The notes under the pieces are model-generated. The model searched no databases, was not told the origin of the DNA, and saw only the letters and a program-made list of their open reading frames with translations. Source: Tenodera sinensis (Eukaryota > Arthropoda > Insecta > Mantodea > Mantidae). From it: a stretch of 64,000 bases of DNA. A program made the translations under genes and the position numbers. This document shows positions 10,253-21,774 of the stretch, piece after piece; within the stretch, counting starts at the first letter, position 1; each line of letters begins with the position of its first letter. The stretch covers positions 319,636,513 through 319,700,512 of the forward strand of contig CM060964.1 in NCBI GenBank assembly GCA_030765045.1. Reading direction: 5' to 3'.

Positions 10253-13200
10253 ATGGAAATAATCCAATGGAATGTTAATGGGTACCGGGCACGTGTTCCG
10301 GACATACAGCATCTACTTTCTCAACGCTGTCCATCAGTCGTCTGTCTACAAGAAACCCATTTGCACCCTAACCACGCTCTCCGTCTTCGTGGTTTTTCGG
10401 CATATAGACATGACTCTGCAGCTGATGGGCGAGCATGTGGTGGTGTGGCCATTTTGGTGGCGCATAACATCTCTGCCGTCAGCATACCACTTAACACGCC
10501 GCTGCAAGCCGTAGCGATACGTGTACAGCTGCAGAATGTCTGTTTCTCTATTTGTAATGTCTATCTGCCACCCGTCAGTGTTGTACACGAAAATGATCTT
10601 CGGGCTCTCTTGGCGCAGATTCCGCCACCACTCATTTTTCTCGGCGATCTGAATGCCAAGCACACTCACTGGGGCTCCGACACTGACGATGCTCGAGGGT
10701 GCCTTGTAGCAGACCTTTGCGATATGTCCGGGTTAGTCCTATTAAACACTGGCGTGCCTACTTTCTTATCATCTGCCTATGGTACACACTCCGCTCTAGA
10801 CGTTTCTTATAGTACTCCGTCACTGGTACCACTACTTGACTGGTCGGTAATTTCCGACTTATATGGCAGTGATCATTACCCCATTAACATTCACCTATCC
10901 GGCCACCATTTTGTGCCAACACGTTTTCCTCACTGGATTATTTCCAAGGCTGACTGGGGGAAATTCCGTTCCCTCATTCACCTTCGGGACAATTATTTTG
11001 ACACCATTGATGAAATGGTGGAATATTTTACCTGTTCTATCTTGCTCGCAGCGGATTCCAGCATTCCTCGAGGTTCCTCTACCCCACGACGTGCTCCTGT
11101 ACCTTGGTGGACCGAGGAATGCCGTTTGGCTATTAAAGCACGCAAGCGTGCTCTACGTGTCTTCCACTTACATCCAACGGAGGCAAACTTTGTTTCTTTT
11201 AAACGCTGTCGCGCAAGGGCGCGTTTTGTAATTCGCAGTGCAAAGCGGAGCTCCTGGGAGTCTTATGTTTCTTCCCTTTCCAGTCGCAGTTCTGCACAAC
11301 AGGTGTGGACTGCTGTGCGGCGCATGTACGGTAAGTGTCGCCTGATGATAATTCCCGGTCTTACCGTACAGGGCTCCACTTATACCAGTGAGCAGGATGT
11401 TGCCGACGCCCTTGCCGACTCTTTCGCTGCCGATAGCCAAACGCAAAGTTACAATACCGCCTTTTTACCCATCAAGGAATCTGCGGAGCGGATAGCCCTG
11501 AATTTTAACACTGACTGTAGTGAACCTTACAACGCTCCTTTTACGGAAGCGGAACTGACTCATCTCCGGGTCCTGATGAGATCCACCGACAAATGCTGCT
11601 TCATCTCCCACCTGAGGCTCTCTCCTTCATGTTGGGCATGTACAATCGTATCTGGATTCAGCAGGTTTTCCCATCTTCCTGGCACGAGGGTATTGTCATC
11701 CCTGTCCCTCGGCCAGGGAAAGACCGGATACTTCCCTCCAGCTACCGCCCTATCTGCTTAACGAGTGTCGTTTGCAAGACCTTGGAGCGAATGATTAACA
11801 CTCGTTTAGTGTGGTGGCTGGAGACGAATAACCTGCTGAGCAATGTTCAGTGCGGTTTTCGTCGCCATCGCTCCAGTGTCGACAACCTGACACGCATGGA
11901 GGCTTATGTTCAGAATGCCTTTCTCATGAAGCAGCACGTCGTGGGGGTCTTCTTCGACCTGCAGAAGGCCTACGACACTACATGGCGCTATGGTATCCTC
12001 CGTAATCTGCACGACTAGGGTTTACGTGGTCATCTAGCGACCTTCGTTTTTAACTTTTTAAAACTTCGCCGTTTTCGTGTACGCATTGGCCATACCCTCT
12101 CAGAAGAAAAGATCCAGGAGAATGGTGTACCCCAGGGTTCGATTCTCAGCGTAACGCTTTTCGCCGTGGCCATTAACGGGATTGCCAGAGCTGTTCGTAG
12201 CGGAATCCCGATGTCACTGTATGTTGACGACTTCGCGATATATTACCGATCATATAATCTTGAGCACCTCGAGCGTCAACTGCAGCTGAACATAACCTCC
12301 ATCGCTGACTGGGCCCTTCGCACCGGGTTTCAGTTCTCCGCTACGAAAACGCAATGTATCCACTTCCATCGACTCCGTGGTGTACACCCTCCACCTGATC
12401 TTTATTTGCATGGTACACGTCTGCCGTTTGTTCCGCACGTTAAGTTTCTGGGCCTTCACCTCGACAGCAAGCTAACTTGGGAGTTCCATATTCGTCAGCT
12501 TCGGGCTTCCTGCGATCGTTCACTTCGGGTACTCAGGGTTTTATCTGGGGCCTCTTGGGGTGGCGATCGCACTGTTATGTTGAGGCTTTATCGCTCACTG
12601 GTGCGGTCCAAACTGGACTACGGCAGTTTTATCTATGGCGCGGCGTCCGCCACTAAACTCCGCCTTTTAGACACTGTCCACCATTCTGGTATCCGTCTAG
12701 CTACTGGAGCCTTCCGTACTAGTCGTGTTGAGTGTCTGTATGTTGATTCCGGGGAACCTCCACTGTCTATTCGGCGCTCGATTTTATTAAGTTCCTATGT
12801 GGCCAGGTTGGCAGCTCACCCTGGTCACCCTTCCTTTAGATCTGTATTGCGCCCCGAACTCGCCCACCGTTATCTTCGGAATACGACTATATCCCGTCCA
12901 AGCGGCATTCGATTTCGCCAACTACTCGCCACTCATGAGCTCCGAATGCCTGCTGTAGAGCGTTTTTCCTTCTCCCGCTCTCCTCCTTGGCAACTTCATC
13001 GAGTCCGGTTTGACCTTGCGCTTTCAGGCTGCGCTAAGGTGGCCACCCCCCAGTCGGTGTTTCGTCAACTTTTCACCGAACTACTGGGACGTTACCGGAC
13101 TTACACTCCGGTATTCACCAATGGTTCCCAGTTGGGTGGTGCTACGGGATGTAGTTTTGTCTATAACGGTGAGCCACATCAATACCGCCTCCCGGACTAC

Positions 13201-13923
13201 AGTTCTGTTTATACGGCCGAGCTGCGTGCTATATTTTACTGCTTACTTTTTATTTCCAACTTAGTCCCTGGAGGTTTTATAATTTGCTCCGACTCTCTGA
13301 GTGCAGTGGAGACCCTGCAGCAGTTCCTCGGTACGTCTACACTCGTTTTTAAAATTCAGACACTCATATCTCAATTGCTCTCACGCGGATACCAGTTAGT
13401 GTTTACATGGATCCCAGGCCATACGGGCATTCCGGGTAATGAAGCTGCGGATGCGGCAGCTAAGTCTGCATGCCGTCTGCCGCAGTCTTCTACCGACACT
13501 ATACCCTATAGGGATGCTCAGCGGTACTTCCGTCGCCAGCTTCTATCGGTTTGGCAGCAATCTTGGGAAGCGTTGACTGGCACACAGCTGCGGATAATTA
13601 AAGACAGCGTGGAGCCCTGGCTGACCTCCTACAGGGATTCCAGGCGGGCTGAAGTTATTCTTACCCGCCTGAGGATAGGTCACACACGAGCCACTCACGG
13701 CCATCTTCTGCGTGGTGACCCGGCACCTGTCTGTCCGACATGCGATGTTCGCCTCACCGTCCCACACGTGCTCTTGGATTGCCCAAGACACGCTCGTGCG
13801 CGCCAGTCAGTTGGTCTGGGATCGACAGTAGCTTCAATTTTGGGTGACAACCCAGTGTCTGTGGCCAAAACTGCGGTTCATTACCCAGATTGGATTTGCT
13901 ACGCAAGTGTAACACTTTTTTAA
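10253..13923 (+). pseudogene. LINE ORF2: AP endonuclease, reverse transcriptase, RNase H
   Basis: The endonuclease lies at about 10253-10920 and shows the expected landmarks (QWNVNG, LQETH, LGDLNAKHTHWGS, GSDHYPI). Reverse transcriptase lies at about 11560-12560, with FFDLQKAYD near 11953 and the YVDDF catalytic motif near 12220. RNase H lies at about 13100-13470 and ends GHTGIPGNEAADAAA. A CPTC/HVLLDC knuckle follows at 13732-13783. Defects seen: the frame changes at about 11565, where the text just before GPDEIH is missing, suggesting a small deletion; a TAG at 12016-12018 interrupts the same frame that reopens immediately; and the first RNase H motif reads FTNGS instead of the usual TDGS, so a catalytic Asp is Asn. 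The element therefore cannot make a full-length ORF2 protein. The domain order is standard for the I group. Confidence 0.92.
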
Positions 13924-14001
13924 TTCCTTTTTGAGGTTTTAAGCCTGTTTTTAACTGGGATACATTTTACCTTTCAATGTTTTAACAATTTTGTATTTTA
14001 G

Positions 14002-14028
14002 TTTTTTTTTTTTTTTTTTTTTTTTTTT
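14002..14028 (+). repeat. Poly(T) tract in LINE 3' UTR
   Basis: A run of 27 T in the LINE 3' UTR about 80 bp after ORF2. It is unlikely to be a reversed poly(A), because no SINE or TSD flanks it. Confidence 0.7.
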
Positions 14029-14264
14029 ATTAGCTTTCAACTTCACCTCTTTTTAGTACGTTGCTCTTCAGGGTTTTATTTTATCGTGTTACTTTGTAGG
14101 CTGAGGTTTTTAGCTGTTCACAGTTTTTAGTTGTTATTTTAAGGTTCAACTTTTAGCCAGAAAAGTTAATGAGTGCTTTTAAATTTTAAACTTTGACCTA
14201 GGGCCCAAATGACCTAGCTGTCGACGGGCCCTTAAACCCCACTCACTCACTCAACATTTATTTG

Positions 14265-14940
14265 TATTGTAATGATTGAGAAATGCTATTTATGCTAATT
14301 TGTTTTTTGCTATCATATTTAAATATTTTGCAGATGCCTAAAACTATAACTTAAATCTAATAAAATATTAAAGTATAATTTATATCATCAAAGTAAGAAA
14401 ACATATCACATATCACCTCTACATATATTCACGATGAAATAGTTTTGGACAATTTTGTCAATTCAGTTACAGTCAGACAGCAAGTTTTTTGTTTGTTAAT
14501 CTGTTTTCAAGAATAAAATATCTTCTGTTAAAACGAATAGCAATTTTAAAAAAATCTTTGCCCTTTTAAACTAAACCAGAATACAGCAGATAGTGAGATC
14601 TCAAGTGCTTGTCATTTGCAAAAAAAGAGCTGTCACATGGAGAATGGACAAAATCAAAGAGACTGTTTGGATGAGTGGTTCTATGTGCTGAGCACAAAAG
14701 CAACAAATCAAAACTTGAGCACTCAAACCTGTCAAAAATATTCTTTGGGCCAAAACTATTTCAATTTTTGAAAGGCAGACCACCTGAGTGAGCCAACTTT
14801 ACAACCCTAATAAAATCCCAGTTTTGAACATGTGGAGTGTTTCATATAAGAAGAGAATTATTCTGTTATGAATAGTTATTCTAAAAATTTTGAAAACACA
14901 ACACTTTGCTCTTATTTATGTACTCATCAATATATTTCAG
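14265..14940. other. AT-rich spacer, possible intron
   Basis: No repeat family recognised. It ends in a pyrimidine-rich TATATTTCAG splice-acceptor-like sequence at 14930-14940, so it could be the last part of an intron into which the large LINE inserted. Confidence 0.35.
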
Positions 14941-15047
14941 GCAAACTGGTTGTGGCAATCAAGCCAGCTGATGACGAAGTTAAAAAGGGCACAGCTAAGG
15001 CAGCAAGTACAATCACAACAACTACGGCAACAGAACAATCACTCTAA
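14941..15047 (+). CDS. Putative terminal coding exon of an unknown host gene
   Basis: A short open stretch directly follows a good acceptor (CAATATATTTCAG ending at 14940). After a partial codon (GC) it reads KLVVAIKPADDEVKKG, then an Ala/Thr-rich tail ending TATEQSL and TAA (15045-15047). Codon-like composition, the acceptor, an in-frame stop, and a downstream AATAAA at 15498 fit a last exon plus 3' UTR. I do not recognise the protein. The upstream exons lie outside the window or beyond the LINE. This is inference from splice and stop signals; it could be chance or a processed fragment. Confidence 0.35.
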
Positions 15048-15540
15048 GAAGGACTGAAGAATAGGCGAGATTCTTGTGTGAATGATTTATGTATACACAA
15101 AGTGAGTGAACTAGTCAAATGGTATGGCAGATTTGGTGAATGGCACATTCTTACACATTCAAATTTTTCATAGTGCTGTCATGTATTTTAACTTTACCAG
15201 TACTTAATGCATATGTGGATATGTAATTTTCTAGGTAAGAGTAAAAAATGCTAAGTCATAAAAAAATACTATTAAGTATATGGAAAAAAAAAGGAAATGT
15301 AAGTTACTATAATTTCAGTTCATAAGATGGGTTTCAAACTCTGCGGAGAGCTATAATAGTTTAATTAATCCCCCTCCATGAAAGATTATGTTATGTAAAT
15401 TCTCTTAACATATGTTTGCATTCAGCTTGTTTTTCCATTTAGCAGTTTCTTTGTGTGCCTTGAGATTCTGCTAAAGCTTAGGCAGCAGTTAACAGAAAAT
15501 AAATTTTTAGAGGAATTTTGAAGAACAGAAAGCAACAACA
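15048..15540 (+). other. Possible 3' UTR with polyadenylation signal
   Basis: Non-coding sequence after the putative terminal exon. It contains AATAAA at 15498-15503. No repeat was recognised. Confidence 0.25.
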
Positions 15541-15799
15541 ATTTTCGTTGTACATTGCTTTTAAATCAGTGGTCTTGTGGTTATTTTATGTCTATTCTTA
15601 ACTAAAGATTTGTCCATTGTGGTTTACATTATAAGTACCAAGTGAATCAGCCACCTTAGTTATTTTTTAATTTATGCTTGCTGCTGAGCAGCACACGTGC
15701 CTTAGATTCAACTATGTTGTCCACATATATAATGTAGACTATATGTCAGAATTAGTTGACAAGAAAAGCTGTACAATTACAGAAATAACTATACCTAAA

Positions 15800-16227
15800 A
15801 CCGAACGGGATGGCTCAGTAGGTAATGTCTGTGGCCTGCATTCAGAAGGTCGTGGGTTCAATTCCCTTGGTGGATCTTCCTGACTCATGGTTTCCCCAGG
15901 TTGCTAGGTGCATTCCAGCATTCGAGAACAGGTCGTACAGGTTCTCCTGTACGGTATGTTTATTTGCACAGCACCTAGCCGCAAATGTGACTTTATCTGT
16001 GCAGTAAATTGGTAGGTGGAATGCTGAGAAGAATACTTACATCCCCCAAATTTCCTGTCTCTCTATTTCACTTCACCTTTCATCCTGGTTGGCTATTTCA
16101 GGGTTCTAAGTTTCGACAGGGATGTTATCATGTATGGCAGGGAATTCACTTTCTGTAAATCCTTGTCCTCCAGATCAGGGAAGGTCTCTGCTTCCCGGAT
16201 CCCCTAGGGCTACTACTCTTCTTTTTT
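15800..16227 (+). mobile_element. SINE-C, long tRNA-derived element
   Basis: About 430 bp with a tRNA-like head: box A GATGGCTCAGTAGG near 15808 and box B GGTTCAATTCC near 15855. A body without coding capacity and a pyrimidine/poly(T)-rich 3' end (16215-16232) follow. Only one copy was seen in this window, and no TSD could be fixed. The polymerase III boxes are the main evidence. Confidence 0.6.
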
Positions 16228-16579
16228 TTTTAGGGGGGGAGGTTCCTCAAAGAAAAGGAAATGCTATTGATTGACTTGGTTGCAGAGAGAAATGTTATGC
16301 GTGCAAGTAAAAATTTACACTAAAAGAGTGAAATATTTCTCTGATGTGGTAAACTTTACTTTGTCAGTGCAAGGGAGACTTTCATAACTCTTGACAACAG
16401 GGTTGGCATAATTGAGTGCTGATGTAAGTCATTTCCTTTGTTTATGGCCCAAATGTAGTAACAGTTACTGTTGCTAGATAGATACCAGACTCTTTGAATT
16501 TCTAATTAAGTAGTATCTGTCATGAGAACTGAATCTGAAATGCACTTCAGAGACATGCATGTCAGTGCAAAAGCATTTG

Positions 16580-17146
16580 CAGAAACCATAAACTTGTCAG
16601 AAGTTATTTGGATCTGCAAAACTACAAACATCATGTTCCAATGTATTTTACTCTACATCAGAAGAGTATTATCACATACCTTACTTAGATGCATTTTCTA
16701 GTGCTTTGCAAGTGGGATTTGGATCACATAAATTGTATTAGTGTGTTATTCCTGAATTTTGTATTAGAGATTTTTCATTTCTCCAGCCTGCTGTAAAGTT
16801 TTGTGAAAAAGACTTGGGTTATGAAGACGTAATAGAAAGGGAGTGTTCATTATGGAGAGAAAAATGATCCTGAGAAACAAACATTTCTAAAACATCCATA
16901 GATAGCATGGCTATATGTGAAAGAAAATACTTCCCTAATATGGGTATTCTTCTGAAGATATTAGCAATTTTACCAGTTTCTACTGCTTCTGCCAAAAGAA
17001 GTTTTCCACTCCTAGACATATAAAAACATTTGAGAAACACTGCATCTGAATTACGATTAAATGGACTTGTCTTGGTGTCAAATCTTCATAATATTCATGT
17101 AACTGATGAAATCATAGACAAGTTTGCTAACATTCCAAGAAAACAT
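16580..17146 (+). pseudogene. hAT transposase C-terminal fragment
   Basis: Broken coding sequence for the C-terminal part of a hAT transposase of the type related to the P-element repressor/ZMYM-like proteins. Readable pieces: SEEYYHIPYLDAFSSALQ (about 16655-16710), ERKYFPNMGILLKILAILP (about 16910-16965), and the dimerisation signature PVSTASAKRSFPLLD (about 16970-17015), followed by LRNTASELRLNGLVLV and VTDEIIDKFA near 17035-17130. Stops occur at about 16733, in the 16867-16871 frame break and after LLDI. No terminal repeats were located. It is unrelated in sequence to the hAT at 24439. Confidence 0.7.
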
Positions 17147-17394
17147 TAATATATTTTGTTTGTTTTTGACTCTTTCCAAAAATAAAGTCTAAACATGCCC
17201 CTACAAGAGGTTAAATTCATATTTAAATTCTGACATAAACTACAGCATGTGCGTTTGAATTCATGCACATATGCATTTGATTAACAATGTCAAAATGTAG
17301 ATGGACTTGAATCATTCTGAAAGACATGACGTACAAATGTTTTGAAATGACAAGAGTTCATCATTATATACTGTTTTCTTTTTTACTTTCTCTA

Positions 17395-18425
17395 CTGGTA
17401 AGTAGGGGAAGTATTGTATTCCACCCAAAAATTCAATGTCGAGATTTCACTGGAAATATATGTTTTGAGGCCCCCTGAATCCAAAAAAAGCATTTTTAGA
17501 AAAAGGTCCGTGTGTGTCAGTCTGTGGACAGCATAACTCAAAAACGAAAAGTCGGTTAAAAACCAAAGTTGATATTTAAGTTTAATGTATTTCAAGGATA
17601 CGACACAAAGATTTTGAAGAAAATAGCCCCACCCTAAACTACCCTTTAGATGGAAAATTTTGATTTTCTTGAAAATGGCTCTAACGATAGAAGAAACATC
17701 AGAAGAAGCATCGCCATCCGCACCATGAAACACCATGGAAACCCAGTTATTGTCCGGTTGATAATGGAGGAAAGTTAACCTTCGAAACGCGTTCCGGAAA
17801 ATGATGTTGTAAGTGTTGTTCAGTGTTATTAATTGACTCACCTTTTAAATTAAATTAATTACAACAACACTGTTTTCAAACAGCTATGAAAGGAAAATGT
17901 CATATGTTTGAGATATTTTTATGACAAATGAAATTTATATCTTGAATTTCCTGGCTATAGCCCTTGTAGTCGTATTTACTCTGGACGACTTTTGCATAAC
18001 TGGTAAACTGTTAGAGATAGACCAAATCATACTATACAAAAAATGTAGATCTTGCTAAAATACACAATTTATGTCCAAATAAATTTTCTTGTAGGGTGAA
18101 CCATTTCGGAGATATTCCTTGTTATGTGTGTGAATTTCAGAAAACTTAGAATTTTCGTGAAATGGATCATCGTTCATTTTTTTTATATGTTAAGTGTGCA
18201 AAGACAACAGAATCTCAAAGCTTTAAAACATTTGACTATCGCACAATGCCTACTGTATTCTAATATTCCCCTTGCACCTACAAGGAAATAAGCAATAAGA
18301 TAAGTTGTACAAATGTTTATCTTAACTAACACGAAGAAGATATAGGAATAAGAGTTTGTAAGAATCGTTTGTACAAGAGTAGAGAAAGTCATGTGGGTGC
18401 AACACATCAGATTTTTCTCCCAAGA
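17395..18425. repeat. RepA unclassified dispersed repeat, copy 1
   Basis: About 1 kb that is collinear with 36615-37530. Landmarks shared in order: TAGGGGAAGT, GATTTCACTGGAAATA, AAAAGCATTTTTAGAAAAA, TTTGCATAACTGGTAAAC, ATTCCCCTTGCACCTACAA, AGAGAAAGTCATGTG. A 149-codon minus-strand open frame (17392-17841) lies within it but is not preserved in copy 2. No terminal repeats or TSD were resolved. Confidence 0.6.
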
Positions 18426-19029
18426 AATAGTATTGAATATAAGTTACAAAATGGACCACCTCAGACGGAATTGAATAATACATGATCATAATTAATTATA
18501 ACTTCTTCAGTTCAGGTGACAAATAATTATATTTAAATTAGAAAAAGAAAAATAGACTAAATCCCCAAGCACCAGGTTTGAACCATGGATCATCGAATCC
18601 ATGTGAGAATTCTTATTGCTTTCTTAGCTTTCTGTGATCTCATTGCACTTATGGTACACTTAATAGTTAATACTGGTTAGGCATAAGAATAAATAAAATA
18701 TGTTAAAAGAAACAAAATTTGAAGAAGAACTGTTTGTTTTTTCTTGGCAGAAGGGGTGACAGCAAAACTCATTTATTTGCTGCTTCATAAATACTAGAGC
18801 TGGAAAAAGAATAACTGTAGGTCTGGTTATGCAATTCCAAAATAACATTCCTCTAACTTTGCAATAACACAGCCATTTCTATACTTTTATCACCAGTTCC
18901 AAAAGTAACATTTTGTCTTAGAGAGTGCATTGTAATGAATATCTTTTTAAAGCACTATTAGCTTTAATTTTATTTCCAAGTTGATATAAATGTTTGCAAA
19001 GAGATTGTCCTTTACGAATACAATGCCAC
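18426..19029. other. AT-rich spacer with a tRNA-like box B (minus)
   Basis: Mostly featureless. At 18565-18580 the minus strand reads ATGGTTCAAACCTGG, a box-B-like motif, but no convincing box A or SINE tail accompanies it. Confidence 0.25.
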
Positions 19030-20873
19030 ACAAATGGAAATTTTTAATTACTGATAGGGAAGAAAGCAACAGGACACCTATCATACACAACAATAAAATA
19101 TTAACAAATGATGCGACCATAGCCTAAACATTTAATAAATATTATGCTAATTCACATAAAGTAACAAGAAATAATAAAAAGGAACGTAAACAATTTAAGA
19201 AAGATTTGAAATAAGAAAGAGAATGTGATCCTAATGCTTAATACAATATCTTTTTTCAAAATTTTAATATGCAAGAACTGAACATTCCAATTGATCTAAA
19301 AAACAAAAAGTTTCCTGCACCAGATCACATACATCCAGAGTTCATAAAAAACCTTGGAAAAACAGCAAAACAACAACTACTAAAACTCTACAATCTATCC
19401 TGAAACACCACTGTACCTGCTGAATGCAAAAAGCAATAATTGTCCCACTCTTGAAGTAAGATAAAACAGCATTAGAAATAAAAAATTATAGACTAATAGC
19501 TTTTACTAGCATAATAGCAAAAGTGATGGAAAGAATGGTATCAAACAGGTAAAATTGGTTTCTAGAATCCCAAAATTTAATTTCCCCATGTCAAGCTGGA
19601 TGCAGAGAGCTCCACTCTACAAATGAACAATTCTTACTTCTCAGTCAAGAAATCAAAGACTCCTTCAATAGAACAGAAGATAATGCATCAGTTTTTATTG
19701 ATTTCCAAAGTGCATATGATTCTATATGCAGAACAAAACTACTAAACAAAGTAAAAAAAATAGGGATACAAGGTCCAATGTTTTCATAGCTATATCATTT
19801 CCAAACGCAATGCTACCAGATATGGAAGAAATATATCTAAATATAAACAAGTACACCATGGCTTACCACAAAGCACAGTGCTCAGCACTACACTTTTTAA
19901 TATATTTATTAACGATCTGCCACAACAAATACAAGAATCAGATGTGAAGTGTACACTGTTTGCCAATGACTTAGTAATGTGGACTTCAAAACCAAAAAAC
20001 AGAAGTACAGAACTAGAAAAAAACATACAACAATCCTTAAGCAACCTACAAAAGTGGACCAAAGAAAATTTAATGACTGTTAATACAACAAAATCAAACT
20101 ACCAAATCTTTTCGCTAGGACAAAACCACTAAAAATAAAAATAAATTTTAAGGGTCAACAGTTACCAGAAACAAAGGAAGCAAAGTATTTAGGAGTTACA
20201 TTTGATACCAAACTTACATAGACCAAATGAATAGAAAATGTAATACAAAGAGCAGAAAGGCACCATTCACTGTTAAAACATCTAACAGGAATGAAGTGGG
20301 GATATATATATATAAAGCCATTATTTACTTACTGCAGCGAAGTTCTTGTAACAACAAATTCAAATCTTTCAAAACCAAAGTGTGAGACTAATTACAATTG
20401 CTATCAAAACCACACCAATACCAGCTATGGAAATACTAACCAACCAATACCCCATTGAATATGAAATAGAAAAAGTAGCTCTTATTTAACATGAAAAGCT
20501 GATCAGACTCCAAATTCAATGCATGGAACAAGAGAAATTTTATATATACACTAAAGACTCAGGAGAGCTTTCTTTCCAAAATTCAGGACATCAAGGAGAA
20601 TATATACCTTCCTAATTCAAAGGAAAACTTCATATCTAAAGCCAATCCGACACAAACATTAGACATCACATATTATTTACACCTGACAGAAGAAGTTAAG
20701 AAAAGTGATACTCCAATAAGTGTTCTAAAATTATTGCCATTAGAGACAATCCATACTAGATTTCCAGAACATGAATGGCTCCATATTTACACTGATGGAT
20801 CATTGATATCAAACCGAGATGGAGCAGGGGCTGGAGTCACATGTCACCTCTTTTCCTATTACAAATCTTTAAG

Positions 20874-20950
20874 TTAAATAAGAAAAATTTGAAGCTATTA
20901 ACAGTGAAGCAAGAAGATTCTAAAGTAAGAACAAATTAGAAACTAAGTTA
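20874..20950 (-). repeat. PLE-B 3'-end fragment inside LINE-B
   Basis: Minus-strand match to 1580-1640 (TTTCTAATTTGTTCTTA and GTTAATAGCTTCAA motifs). It interrupts the LINE-B RNase H coding stretch. AAGTTA at both edges could be a short target duplication. Confidence 0.4.
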
Positions 20951-21133
20951 TAGAACTACAAACTTTGATGGAGAAATTGAAGCAATTTGAATGGCCCTAC
21001 AAAATCTTTTGTATAGAATTTCACATTTTCATCAAGCAGTTATTCTCTCAGATTCCAGGGCAGCAATTATAGCAATTACTTCCAAGTTGTCACCAAAACA
21101 CCAAACAATTATAGGATGTTGTAAAATCCTTAC

Positions 21134-21263
21134 GGTTGGCCCCATAGCGCAGTTGGTAGAGCACCTGCCTGTTGTGCAAGGGGTCCCAGGTTCGATTCCC
21201 GGCATGGGGTAGGAATTTTTCTCCAGCATACATAAGGGGAGGGTAATCAGGGAAAGAAGAAGG
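21134..21263 (+). mobile_element. SINE-E, tRNA-derived, inserted in LINE-B
   Basis: A 130-bp element with an exact 11-bp TSD, AAAATCCTTAC (21123-21133 and 21264-21274). The head (about 21138-21211) folds like a tRNA: acceptor GGCCCCA against TGGGGT, box A TAGCGCAGTTGG, box B GGTTCGATTCC. The anticodon stem has a mismatch. A 50-bp unrelated tail follows. The TSD and tail show it is a retroposed SINE rather than a working tRNA gene. It splits the LINE-B RNase H, so it is younger than that copy. Confidence 0.85.
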
Positions 21264-21774
21264 AAAATCCTTACACACTTCAAAAACACGTAGTCTTCCA
21301 ATGGATAGCAGCTGTGGACTGAGTGGTAATGACAAAGCTGATTTTCGTGCAAAGAAGGGTACTAGCAGTGTACAGAAATGTATAGTTAATTTACCATTTT
21401 ATGCAGCTAAAAGATTAGTCAACTCTGAATTCAAAAAAATTATTGCAAAATATTACTATGAAAATTCAAAAAATAAAAGATGGGAACTACCAAACATTCA
21501 AACAGTAATTCCTGAGTATCCTCGAAAAACGACAGTTGCAACCTTCAGGTTGATTACAGGACATGATTGTCTGGCAAAACATTTAAACAGAATTGGGATA
21601 TATTCTTCACCACTCTGTCCTCTATGTGATCTACAAGAGGAAATGGATTGAGACCACCTTCAATTATGCCCGGCCACTTCTAGCGCCCCATCCATCAGTG
21701 AAAAATAATTGGAGAGCAAGAGGATTAATGACTTCATTGTCAGAAATCTAGCATTAGCTAACAACAAGTACTGT

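Larger units (their letters stand above)
7903..14250 (+). mobile_element. Near full-length I-group LINE with RNase H
   Basis: A 6.35-kb non-LTR retrotransposon flanked by a 14-bp direct repeat, TCAACATTTATTTG (7889-7902 and 14251-14264). It is visibly more GC-rich than the surroundings. Order: 5' UTR starting CCCTCCGAAGGAGTG, ORF1 nucleic-acid-binding protein, ORF2 (AP endonuclease, reverse transcriptase, RNase H, C-terminal knuckle), then a 3' UTR with a 27-T run (14002-14028), ending in short CACT repeats rather than poly(A). The APE-RT-RNase H order and three CCHC knuckles in ORF1 place it in the I group (I/Nimb-like). The exact clade would need a phylogeny. A RepB segment lies in the 5' UTR. 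Damage is slight (one frameshift, one stop), so insertion is fairly recent. Confidence 0.93.
19030..21770 (+). pseudogene. LINE-B, degenerate RNase H-bearing LINE
   Basis: 5'-truncated and heavily broken LINE. Reverse transcriptase runs from about 19290 (PAPDHIHPEFIKNLG) through IIVPLLK, NYRLIAFTS, FIDFQSAYDS (about 19695-19725) and a fingers/palm region with the catalytic YADD-equivalent reading as FANDLVMW near 19960. RNase H follows: IYTDGS-like at about 20787-20805, ILSDSRAA at 21043-21068, and GLSGNDKADFRAKKG at 21314-21358. The last open frame (21301-21651) ends in the GHDCLAKHLNRIGIY and CPLC knuckle. Final codons and stop are at 21710-21765, ending GCTAACAACA. It is interrupted by a PLE-B fragment (20874-20950) and a SINE (21134-21263). 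The end of this LINE is reused as the 3' end of RepB. Confidence 0.75.

Noticed and set aside
13986..14030. Poly(T) tract as the end of a reversed SINE
   Set aside because: No SINE body or TSD flanks it, and it lies wholly inside the LINE 3' UTR.
17392..17841. 149-codon minus-strand frame as a gene
   Set aside because: It lies inside RepA and is not preserved in the second RepA copy. No domain was recognised.
21138..21211. Functional tRNA gene
   Set aside because: It folds roughly like a tRNA, but has an anticodon-stem mismatch, a SINE-like tail and a flanking 11-bp TSD, so it was called a SINE.
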